A DNA stretch of 64,000 nucleotides from Trichomonas vaginalis G3 (lineage: Eukaryota; Parabasalia; Trichomonadida; Trichomonadidae): contig NC_067204.1 in assembly GCF_026262505.1 (NCBI RefSeq), positions 9,767,797 through 9,831,796 of the forward strand, written 5' to 3'. Below, one piece after another: positions 1-9,557 of the stretch. The notes under the pieces are model-generated. The model worked only from the letters and a program-made list of their open reading frames with translations. It searched no databases and was not told where the DNA came from. Both the position numbers and the translations under genes were made by a program. How positions within the stretch are numbered: position 1 is the first letter of the stretch; every line of letters starts with the position of its first letter.

Positions 1-96
1 TTTTCATCACCCATCGCTTTACATTTTCTTCTGTTAATGAATTAAAAAGGTATTTAATCTCACAGAGTGCAAGTATGTGATTTAAATATTTTTTTG

Positions 97-2798
97 ATGT
101 GTGATCAAGACACGAGTCCAAATAAGTATAGTGAATTGAGAAACATCCACAAATATTACATCGATTCGTATGCTGCATTGTATCGGTTAAATGCTGAAAA
201 CGATGAAGAATTAAACTCAATTTACAAAATGATCAAAGCAAACTTGATTGATTCAAAGAAATATCTTCCTGAAAAAATTATACGAGAGATTTTTGGTATC
301 ATTGTCTTTAACAACCGCTATACAAAGTCATATTTGAAACTTGTGAAACTCATATCTGACAATTATCAAATAAAAGAGATACCATATCTATCAAAAGAGT
401 ATATATACCTTTTTCATAAAGAATATGGAATTTATTTAAGCAACCCAACAGATATCAGATTTGATTTTTTAAAAAATATGGATGTTTGTTATGAAGATAC
501 AATTTACAGAGCCATCATGTATAATGATCTAAAACGATTCATCTATTTCACTGAAAGAGATGGATTTGATGAAAATCAAAAGCTTGAAAGTGATTTCTAT
601 CCATCTTCCATTAGATTTTCATTACTTGAATTATGTTGTTACCATGGAGCAGCTGATTGTTTTAAGTTGTTAAGAACGAAATATAACTCGGAAATAACTC
701 AAAAATGCCTAGGAAATTCATTTTTGGGAGGAAATTCAGAGATCATGAGTGAATGTTTGAAATATCAAACGCCAGATAAACTTTGCATGTATTATACAAT
801 TATTTCACACAACATTGATTTTGTTACATTCTTAATGAATGAATACAATATAGAGATTGATCCACATGAATGCGGATTATATAATAATCTTGATGCATTA
901 TTAGTTTATTTTGATCAAACTAATGATGTTAACAAATGCTTAATTTATTCATCGATGTTTGACATTCCATCCCTTTGTGAATATTTCCTTTCACTTGGCG
1001 CAAATATCGATGCAAAGGATGAAATGGAACGTACCGCTCTTCATTATTCAGTATTGTTTGGTTTCCTAGAAATAGCCGAATTTCTTATTTCTCATGGTGC
1101 AAATATCAATGAAAAAGATGTAAATCAAGAAACTTCTCTTCATCTTGCAACAGATAAATTTGACGATACAATGGTTGAATATCTCCTTTCACATGGCGTT
1201 AATGTCAATGAAAAGGATATAAATGGATGTACTGCTCTTCATTATGCTGCAAATCATAATCTTAAAGAAATAGCTGAACTTCTTATTTCATACGGTGCAA
1301 ATATCAATGAAACAACATTAAATAATGAAACTGCTCTTTATCGGGCGTCAGATTGCGGAAATAAAGAAATAGTCGAACTTCTTCTTTCACATGGTGCCAA
1401 AGTCAATGAAAAAAATATAGATGGAAATACAGCTCTTAATATTGCCGCACACAATGATTATACAGATATTGTTCAGCTACTTCTTTCACACGGCGCTTCT
1501 GTTAATGAAAGAGATAAATATGGAAAATTTGCTCTTCATTCTTTAGTATCTTGTCATGAAAAAGCAACAGTCGAACTTCTTCTTTCATATGGTGCAAATG
1601 TCAATGCAAAAAATAATTATGGAGAAACTGCTCTTCATACAGCAGCATCTTATGATAATAACGAAATAATCGAACTTCTTCTTTCACATGGTGCAAATGT
1701 CAATGAAAAAGATAATTATGGAAAAACCGCTATTCATTATGCAACAGAAAGCAATCACAAAGCTACAGTCGAACTCCTTCTTTTACATGGTGCTAATATA
1801 AATGAAAAAGATGCAAACGGAATAACAGTTCTTTATCTTGCATTAAACGATCTTAATAATGAAATGATTGATTTGCTTGTTTCATATGGTGCGAATGTCA
1901 ACAAAAAACGTGTAGATGGAAAAACCGCTCTTCATGTTGCAGCTTGTAATAATAGTATAGAAACAGCCAAACTTCTTATTTCAAATGGTATAAATATCAA
2001 TGAAAAAGATATTTTTGGAGAAACCGCTCTTCATTATGCAGCAGGTACAAATAGTAAAGAAACAGTCGAACTTCTTATTTCACACGGTGCAAATATCAAT
2101 GAAAAAATAAAAATGGAGAAACCATTTTTCATAATGCAGTATATCATAATAGTAAAGAAATTGCTGAACTTCTTATTTCACTCGGTGCAAATATCAATGA
2201 AAAAGATAATTATGGAAAAAACTCTCTTCATTATGCAGTACAGAAGAATGGTAAAGAAACAACTGAACTTCTTATTTCACTTGGTGCAAATATCAATGAA
2301 AAAGATAATTATGGAAAAACCGCTCTTCATTATGCAGCAAGTTCAAATAGTAAAGGAACAGCTGAACTTCTGATTTCATACGGTGCAAATATCAATGAAA
2401 AAGATAATTATGGAATAACCGCTATTCATGAAGCAGCAAGGTATAATAGAAAAGAATCAGTCGAACTTCTTCTTTCACATGGTGCTAATATCAATGAAAA
2501 AGATAATTATGGAAAAACCGCTATTCATTATGCAACAGAAAGCAATCACAAAGCTACAGTCGAACTCCTTCTTTTACATGGTGCAAATATCAATGAAAAA
2601 GATAAGAATGGGAGTACCGCTCTTCATTATGCAGTTTGTCATGGTATCAATATAGAACTAATTAAACTTCTTCTTTCACATGGTGCAAATATTAATGAAA
2701 AAGACGCAAATGGAGAAACAGTTCTTAATATTGCAACACATAATAATAATAAAGAAATAGTTGAGATTCTTCTTTCACACGGTGCAAATCTAGATTAA
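97..2798 (+). CDS. DUF3447-type ankyrin repeat protein, frameshifted
   Basis: Large trichomonad ankyrin protein. The start MCDQDTSPNKYSE aligns with the starts of three paralogues in this window (6731, 21810, 26770 minus), so I place it at 97 rather than at an upstream GTG. The first ~300 residues are the DUF3447-type N-terminal region, with landmarks such as NNRYTKSYL, LLELCCYHGA and ISHNIDFVTFLMNEY. After that come about 25 ankyrin repeats of 33 residues, with the consensus TALHYAA..N..ETVELLISHGANINEKD. Near 2101-2112 one base is missing from a GAAAAAGAT-like codon run, so repeats from there to the natural stop at 2798 lie in the next frame; the first frame runs out at 2373. It is either a recent pseudogene or a sequencing slip in an A-run. 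The family is very large in trichomonads and its exact function is unknown; ankyrins mediate protein binding. Confidence 0.8.
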
Positions 2799-2868
2799 AT
2801 GGGTAAATGAAAAAAAAAAAACATAATTTTTATAAATCATTCTTAAATTTACTTTTTTTACCACATTT

Positions 2869-3180
2869 TTATAAACACACAAATATATAAGCTCTCTGAT
2901 TTCTCAACATCGGATTTGTGAAATCGACATTTTCAATCTCTTTCGGATTGAAATTTCTTTCAGTGAATCTCTTTGAATCACGCGCAGATTCAGGTAACCT
3001 TGGAGTAAATCCACCTCCAAATGTAGTTACACCTGCAGAACTTGGCTCAGTAATGAAATAAAGATCTTCTTAATTAGCAACCGAACTTTGTAGTTTAAGT
3101 GTTTTTCCTCGCATAGATGCGGTTAATTCCTTTCTCTTTGTTATTTCCTCTCTAGCTTATTGACATGAAATGTTTTCTTC
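2869..3180 (-). pseudogene. Decayed host gene remnant (C-terminal part)
   Basis: On the minus strand the stretch 3070 to 2869 reads as a clear protein end: EDLYFITEPSSAGVTTF, then GGGFTPRLPESARDSK, NPKEIENVDFTNPMLR and NQRAYIFVCL before TAA. Upstream in the same frame, charged sequence (AREEITKRKELTASMRGKTLK) continues to about 3180, interrupted by in-frame TAA codons where Gln or similar would fit, and further up by a TGA. This looks like the tail of a coiled-coil protein that has lost its function. I do not recognise the family. The rest of the gap between the ankyrin gene and the cullin holds only AT-rich sequence. Confidence 0.45.
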
Positions 3181-3314
3181 ATTGATATCAACATTTCATT
3201 GAGAATGATTATGCTCTCAAACAAAGTTAATGAGATAAAATTGTTGTATTAAACTTTATTTAGATTATAATTATGTTTTTTCTTATTTCATACATTTCCT
3301 AAAATTATGCCAGA

Positions 3315-5390
3315 ATGTTGAATGTTGGAAGAACTCAATCGGGAAAACTCCATGAAGAACAAAGGCATCAACGGAAAATAACAAGCCAGTTGAGATCAAA
3401 TTCAACTCAAATTAAACATTCTCCTTTATCAGTTGTAGCAAAAAATAATGAAAATATTTTACTACTTTTAAACGAGATCAACCAAAATCTCGATATTTTC
3501 CTTAACCAGTCACCACATAATGTTGGGTCTTTTGAGAAAATATACCAGAAAATCTCAAAAATTTCTTCACATAAAGATTATAATCTCCTTGTTAATGTAT
3601 ATTTAACGGAAAAGTCAAGCGAAATGTACCAAAAATTTCAGAGTTTGATTGAAAACGACTCCTCGATTAACAACATCGCGCTTCAGATTCATCAAATTTC
3701 AAGAAGTGTTCTATTCTTTTCTTACGTCTTTGCCTCATGGTCATATTCGAATATGACAGTCCAGAAGAAGGTATGCCTTGAGTTTAATACTCATTTTCGA
3801 TCAAATACGCTTTTTATGGAGAAAATTTTCCAAGAAACAAATAATTACATAGACACATTACGCATTTCACAAGAGAAAGAAACAAAACTTCAATGGATTA
3901 TTGACTTTATCATCAAAATCGGTCTTGAAAAAGAATTTTTACAATCATTCGAAGAAAATTCAAAGAATTTCCTTTTCCGTAATCCGATTACAGACTACCA
4001 GTCAACAACCATCATCTCACAGGTAGACGAAATCATTTCAAACAACAAATCAATATTTCAATCGATAAACTCATCATTTTTAGAGAAAATCGATAATCTT
4101 TATCGCTCATTAGCCTATAATACGTTCATTGTATCCGAGTTAAGTACCATTTTCGATAACGCTTTTGATTTACAAGATAAAAATGCTTTTAAAACAATAA
4201 CTAACTTCATTAACAGCTCCAACATCGAAGGACTCGTAGATAAATACAAGAATCTGTGGATCTCACGCCTTTCTACCTATCTAAACAGCTTGTTTTCGAT
4301 GACGAATAATTCTTGTATTCCGAAATTGATATCTGTGTACAATTTCATCAAGAGTTTCAACGACGAGATACCATCAGGATTGCAAGGTGACCTATTATTA
4401 CTACTCCAGAGGTTCCTAAACGACTCAAATACTTTTGGTATTTATATGATCGCGAGATACATACATAATATTATAGTTACTGAAGAAGTCACGGACCAGA
4501 AGATGAAGGACGTCGTATCCATACTAAGTTTGTTCGATGATACCGATCAATTTTCCCAGTTTTACCATCATTTCCTTTGTAATAGATTATTGAGGTACTT
4601 CACTCCACCCCCTGCAATAGAGAAAAATTCAGTCATTAGCTTTTCTCCGTTTATCGAAGAAAGCATAATGAAACAAATCAACAGAATGATGGATGAAATG
4701 GAAAATGTTGAAATTTTCGAACATTCTTCAGAAATGAACATCAAATTCATCGCAGTAACCTCTGGATTATGGATTGTACCATTATCCAAGCAACTATTCG
4801 TACCTCCTGAAGTAGAAATCGCAAGAGAAAGTTATAGAAAGCATTATAAAGAAAAATTCCCAAAAAGAGCGTTGAATTTCACTCCATTAGTTGATCATGT
4901 AACATTTAAGTACAAAGGAGTATCATGGAGTGGATTTTATCCTTATTTGGCAGTTTTAATGGCGATCAGCGAAGATAAGAACATTTTTGAGATTGGATTA
5001 ACACAGAAATGCATCCCAGAGGTTGTTAATGCACTTCTCAAGCTAGGATTGATCCAAAGGATGGCAGGAAAATACATTTTAGCATCAAATTTCAAACCTC
5101 AAAGGAAACTAAACAAATTACCGCAATTATCCATATTCTTGCCACAAGTACCAAGAAAATTGGATCATAAGGAGTTGTTCTCGAAGAAGAAACCAAAATT
5201 AGAATTTTTGATCACAAGAACAATGAAGAATTACGAAGGAGTTAGCGCAGATGAGCTTTACCAACAAATAGCTAATACTTCACAGTTCTCAATCCACAGA
5301 AAAGAGTTTGACTGCTGCATTGCCTCTCTAATTGCAACTGAACAGATAACAATGGACTGCAACCAGAAATTGCATTATAATCCATTTTAG
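3315..5390 (+). CDS. Cullin-like protein (divergent)
   Basis: 691 residues, close to usual cullin length. The N-terminal half is helical and poorly conserved. From about residue 405 it has SQFYHHFLCNRLLRYF, matching the cullin F..fL..RLL helix, then an EESIMKQINRMMDEME helix, FIAVTSGLW (cullin f.v.vLt.g.WP), PPEVEIARESYRKHY and VTFKY. The last ~70 residues form the winged-helix tail: FLITRTMKNYEGVSADELY corresponds to the IVRIMK neddylation site, with the lysine at about residue 638, and it ends in KLHYNPF where cullins end in Y.YLA. The expected role is scaffold of a RING ubiquitin ligase. Family assignment rests on pattern matching; an APC2-like cullin relative is the alternative. Confidence 0.7.
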   Translation: MLNVGRTQSGKLHEEQRHQRKITSQLRSNSTQIKHSPLSVVAKNNENILLLLNEINQNLDIFLNQSPHNVGSFEKIYQKISKISSHKDYNLLVNVYLTEKSSEMYQKFQSLIENDSSINNIALQIHQISRSVLFFSYVFASWSYSNMTVQKKVCLEFNTHFRSNTLFMEKIFQETNNYIDTLRISQEKETKLQWIIDFIIKIGLEKEFLQSFEENSKNFLFRNPITDYQSTTIISQVDEIISNNKSIFQSINSSFLEKIDNLYRSLAYNTFIVSELSTIFDNAFDLQDKNAFKTITNFINSSNIEGLVDKYKNLWISRLSTYLNSLFSMTNNSCIPKLISVYNFIKSFNDEIPSGLQGDLLLLLQRFLNDSNTFGIYMIARYIHNIIVTEEVTDQKMKDVVSILSLFDDTDQFSQFYHHFLCNRLLRYFTPPPAIEKNSVISFSPFIEESIMKQINRMMDEMENVEIFEHSSEMNIKFIAVTSGLWIVPLSKQLFVPPEVEIARESYRKHYKEKFPKRALNFTPLVDHVTFKYKGVSWSGFYPYLAVLMAISEDKNIFEIGLTQKCIPEVVNALLKLGLIQRMAGKYILASNFKPQRKLNKLPQLSIFLPQVPRKLDHKELFSKKKPKLEFLITRTMKNYEGVSADELYQQIANTSQFSIHRKEFDCCIASLIATEQITMDCNQKLHYNPF

Positions 5391-5693
5391 TTTAATAAAA
5401 TAGTGTTTGTATTTTTTCGTAAAGACTTTTTTTTCTCTTTGAATCAAAGAACTTCCTTTTGTCACTTTTTTAGATATGAAAAAAATGCACCAACATTTGA
5501 TTGATGTTTTTCAAGTTATTCCTTGGTTTATTTTGAACAATTATCACACTGTATCTTCATATTACATAACACTACATGATCATTCCTTCAAAAACTATGT
5601 ATGAATAAGAGATATGTCAATTTACGGAAATTAATCTATTTCAACTTTTTTTGCATTCTTATTTGTAAACTATTGAAAAAACAAAAGTTTTCA

Positions 5694-6020
5694 AAAAAAA
5701 ATGTTTTATATTTAGAATCAATGGGAATTAAGAATTATCTTTTTTTATTATTATTTCTAATGAAATTAATCTTCGAAAAGATCAGAAAAAGAAAGATAAG
5801 TTTTTCCATCATTATTTTTTTGTTCATTAATATTTACATCATGTGAAATAAGAGATTTAATATTACATGCTGCAACATCAAGAGCAGTTTTCCCATCATT
5901 ATCTTTTTCATTGATATTTATACCATGTGAAATAAGAATTTTGATTATTCTTGGACATTCATAATATGCTGCAAAATGAAGAGCAGTTTTTCCATCATCA
6001 TCTTTTTCATTGATATTTGC
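5694..6020. repeat. Inverted duplication, left arm
   Basis: About 327 bp here is the near-exact reverse complement of 8880-9206. It covers the last three ankyrin repeats, the stop region and about 70 bp of 3' flank (AAAATGTTTTATATTTAG and neighbouring bases). The match includes the same irregular last repeat, so it is a copied end rather than general ankyrin similarity. Confidence 0.8.
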
Positions 6021-6290
6021 TGCGTGTGAAATAAGAATTTCTTCTGTTTCTTTACTATCAAAAGTTGCTACATTATGAAGAACATCAAGAATGTAACAAA
6101 ATCAATGTTGTGTGAAATAATTGCATACTACATGCATTCATCATCTGGCCCCTGATATTTCAAACAATCAGTCATTATCTCTTGATTTCTTCCTAAAAAT
6201 GAAAACATAAGACTTCTTTGAGTTATTTCTAAGTTAAATTTGGTTCTTAATAACTTGAAACAATCATCGCTCAATGGTAAAAACATAATT
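5694..6290 (-). pseudogene. Truncated DUF3447/ankyrin gene relic
   Basis: On the minus strand this gap contains ankyrin-repeat codons (ISHGxNINEKDxDGKTALH) from about 6080 down to 5800. DUF3447-type codons (an EIMTDCLKYQG-like stretch and the ISHNIDFVT block) follow at about 6100-6290, but the segment that should join them is missing and there is no long open frame. Its 3' end and flank are an inverted copy of the end of the plus-strand gene at 6731-9135. The region 6290-6700 has no clear coding signal. Confidence 0.65.
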
Positions 6291-6730
6291 CAAATAATCG
6301 ATATTTACAAAGTTATTTATGAAAGTCATGTACGACACATTTTTATGAATGTCATGATATATCGCACTATTACTTATAGCAATTGCATTAAAATTTGATT
6401 TCAAGATTGAAAAACAAATCTATTGTAAAATTCTTTCTGTTCTTTAATTCTATTAAAAGTATACAATATTCTTACTTTTTTCTCAAATGGCACTGCATTT
6501 GCCCCAATCTCAATTATATTTATCATCCCTACAATCTTGTATAATAGGACCTATAGGCCTCGACTTCTCTATTGTTATTTCATATCTTTGAACTGAATTA
6601 ATGTTCATAAATTATTTCCGAAATCTTTGAGACCATTGTTTTTCACATGTTTAACATATTATTCATTTCTTCTAATGAATTTAAAAGATATTTGTAAGAA
6701 AATATGCAAATGTGTCCTAAAAAATTATTG

Positions 6731-9135
6731 ATGTCCGAACAAGACATTCATCCAAATAAATTTATCGAACTACGAAGTATCTATAAATATCACATCGATT
6801 CATATAATGCATTGTATCAGCTGAAAACTGACAAAGAAGAAGAATTAAAACAAATTTACAAAAAGATCAAAACAAAATTGATCGATTCAAAGAAATATAC
6901 GCCAAAAAGGATTATGGAAGATATTTTAAATATAATTCCGTATAATAATCGCTATTCAAAGTCATATTTGTTTCTTGCAAAATTCATTTCTGATGATTAT
7001 CATGTGGAAGAAGCCTACAATGCTGCACGTATTTCAATCTTCCTGTTTTATAAACAATATGGAATTAAATTAGCCAAAGTTGATGACTTTGAAAAAGATA
7101 ATTTTAAAAATCTTGAAATTCACACAGATGATACAATATACAAAGCAATTATGTATAATGACTTGAAAACATTCATAATATTCACAGAAAGACATGGATT
7201 TGATAAAGATCAAAAACTTGAAAGCAGTTTATATCCATATTATTATAATACAGTTTATATCCATATTCATTACTTGAATTATGCTGTTACCATGGAGCAG
7301 TTGATTGTTTCAAGTTATTAAGAACGAAATTTGACTCAGAAATAACTGAAACATGTCTAGAATTTTCATTTTTAAGCGGAAATCCAGAGATAATGAGTGA
7401 ATGTTTGAAATATCAGGAACCATATGAAGAATGCATGAAATATGCAATTATTTCACACAACATTGATTTTGTCACATTCTTGATGAATGAATACGATATT
7501 GAAATCCATTTGGGATATTGCGCAGATTATAATAATCTTGAATCCAAATATTTCGATCAAACTAATGATATTTGGCATATTAACAAATGTTTTATTTTCT
7601 CATTGATGTTTGGCATATCATCCCTTTGCGAATACTTCCTTTAACTTGGTGCAAATGTCAATATAAAATTTACAAAAGAAAATATTGGTTTAATTTTACT
7701 AGATGGATTTGATAAATTCGGACAAACTGCTCTTCATATTGCAACAACTTATAATAGTAAAGAAACAGTTGAACTTCTTATTTCACATGGTGCAAATATC
7801 AATGAAAAAGATGATGATGGACAAACCGCTCTTCGTATTGCAACAACTTATAATAGTAAAGAAACAGTTGAACTTCTTATTTCACATGGTGCAAATATCA
7901 ATGAAAAAAATAAATATGGAGAAACCGCTCTTCATATAACAGCAGAAAATAATAATAAAGAAGTAACCGAACTTCTTATTTTACATGGTGCAAATATCAA
8001 TGAAAAAGATAATAATGGGTATTCTGCTCTTCAAGAAGCAGCAATTAATAATAGTAAAGAAACAACCGAACTTCTTATTTTACATGGTGCAAATATCAAT
8101 GAAAAAGATGAAAATGGGCAAACAACTCTTCATTATGCAGCATGTAATAATAGCAAAGAAACGGCCGAACTTCTTATTTCACATGGTGCAAATATCAATG
8201 AAAAAGATGAAAGAGGAAAAACTGCTCTTCATATTGCAGCACGGTATAATTGTAAAGAAACAGCCGAACTTCTTATATCATATGGTGCAAATATCAATGA
8301 AAAAAATATTGAAGGAAAAACCGCTCTTCATAATGCAGCACGTTATAATTGTAAAGAAACAGCCGAACTTCTTATTTTATATGGTGCAAATATCAATGAA
8401 AAAGATGAAAGAGGAAAAACTGCTCTTCATATTGCAGCACGGTATAATTGTAAAGAAACAGCCAAACTTCTTATATCATATGGTGCAAACATCAATGAAA
8501 AAAATATTGAAGGAAAAACCGCTCTTCATAATGCAGCAGAGAATAATTGTATAGAAATAGCAGAACTTCTTATTTCACATGGTGCAAATATCAATGAAAA
8601 AGATGAAAGAGGAAAAACCGCTCTTCATCATGCAGTTGAGAAAAATAGTAAAGAATCAACCGAACTCCTTATTTTACATGGTATAAATATCAATGAAAAA
8701 GATAATGATGGACAAACCGCTCTTCATGCCGCAGCATCTAATTATTCTAAAGAAATAACTGGACTTCTTATTTCTCATGGTATAAATATCAATGAAAAAG
8801 ATGAAAGAGGAAAAACTGCTCTTCATACTGCAATATGGAAATATAATGATGAAATAGCTGAACTTCTTATTTCACATGGTGCAAATATCAATGAAAAAGA
8901 TAATGATGGAAAAACTGCTCTTCATTTTGCAGCATATTATGAATGTCCAAGAATAATCAAAATTCTTATTTCACATGGTATAAATATCAATGAAAAAGAT
9001 AATGATGGGAAAACTGCTCTTGATGTTGCAGCATGTAATATTAAATCTCTTATTTCACATGATGTAAATATTAATGAACAAAAAAATAATGATGGAAAAA
9101 CTTATCTTTCTTTTTCTGATCTTTTCGAAGATTAA
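6731..9135 (+). pseudogene. DUF3447-type ankyrin repeat gene, disrupted
   Basis: The start MSEQDIHPNKF at 6731 aligns with the paralogues. The DUF3447-type N-terminus is intact to about 7230. There a 26-bp local duplication (two copies of AGTTTATATCCATATT, 26 bp apart, at about 7232-7276) shifts the frame. The gene then continues in the new frame (SECLKYQEPYEECM, ISHNIDFVTFLMNEY), but an in-frame TAA at 7642-7644 replaces the Ser codon of 'FLSLGA'. Past that stop, about 14 ankyrin repeats stay open to the natural stop TAA at 9133-9135. Two adjacent repeat pairs (DERGKTALHIAARYN...KNIEGKTALHNAA) are nearly identical, showing recent internal amplification. Probably a young pseudogene. Confidence 0.75.
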
Positions 9136-9206
9136 TTTCATTAGAAATAATAATAAAAAAAGATAATTCTTAATTCCCATTGATTCTAAATATAAAACAT
9201 TTTTTT
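8880..9206. repeat. Inverted duplication, right arm
   Basis: Reverse complement of 5694-6020: the end of the ankyrin gene plus its 3' flank. The pair brackets the 6731 gene, with the second copy head-to-head to it. Confidence 0.8.
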
Positions 9207-9557
9207 CCCCTATATATTATCTCGGGACGACCTTTAAATTGAACGATCGATTTAAAGCAAGTTTTCATTCAATTCATATTCTATCTTTTCACTGTTTTAA
9301 AAATAAGTGAAGTTGAAGATTAACTTTCCTTTATAAAAACCGCCTCCTAAAAAAACGAGGAAGAGGAAGAATGAAGAATGAATAAATATTCTTACAATTA
9401 TTCTTATTTATTGTTTTTATTGTATTATAAACACTAAATGTAGGCCTGGTAGAATTGAGGGCGTGGTGGAAATTTAAGCGTGATAAGAAAGACGTTTTCT
9501 AACAAGAAGATCATAAAAAAGTGATTTTTATTTAAATTTAACATTACAATATAAATT
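9136..9557. other. Gene-free spacer
   Basis: 422 bp between two converging genes. It starts with the duplicated flank described for 8880-9206. The rest is AT-rich with a purine-rich patch (GAGGAAGAGGAAGAATGAAG at 9357-9376). I see no gene, RNA or repeat in the remainder. Confidence 0.5.

Noticed and set aside
7703-8554. Plus-strand frames reading MKKI..FIMQ..NFLFHMVQI repeats
   Set aside because: Out-of-frame readings of ankyrin repeats; the true ankyrin frame runs beside them. The same holds at 22657-23322 and for the minus frames at 24985-25599.
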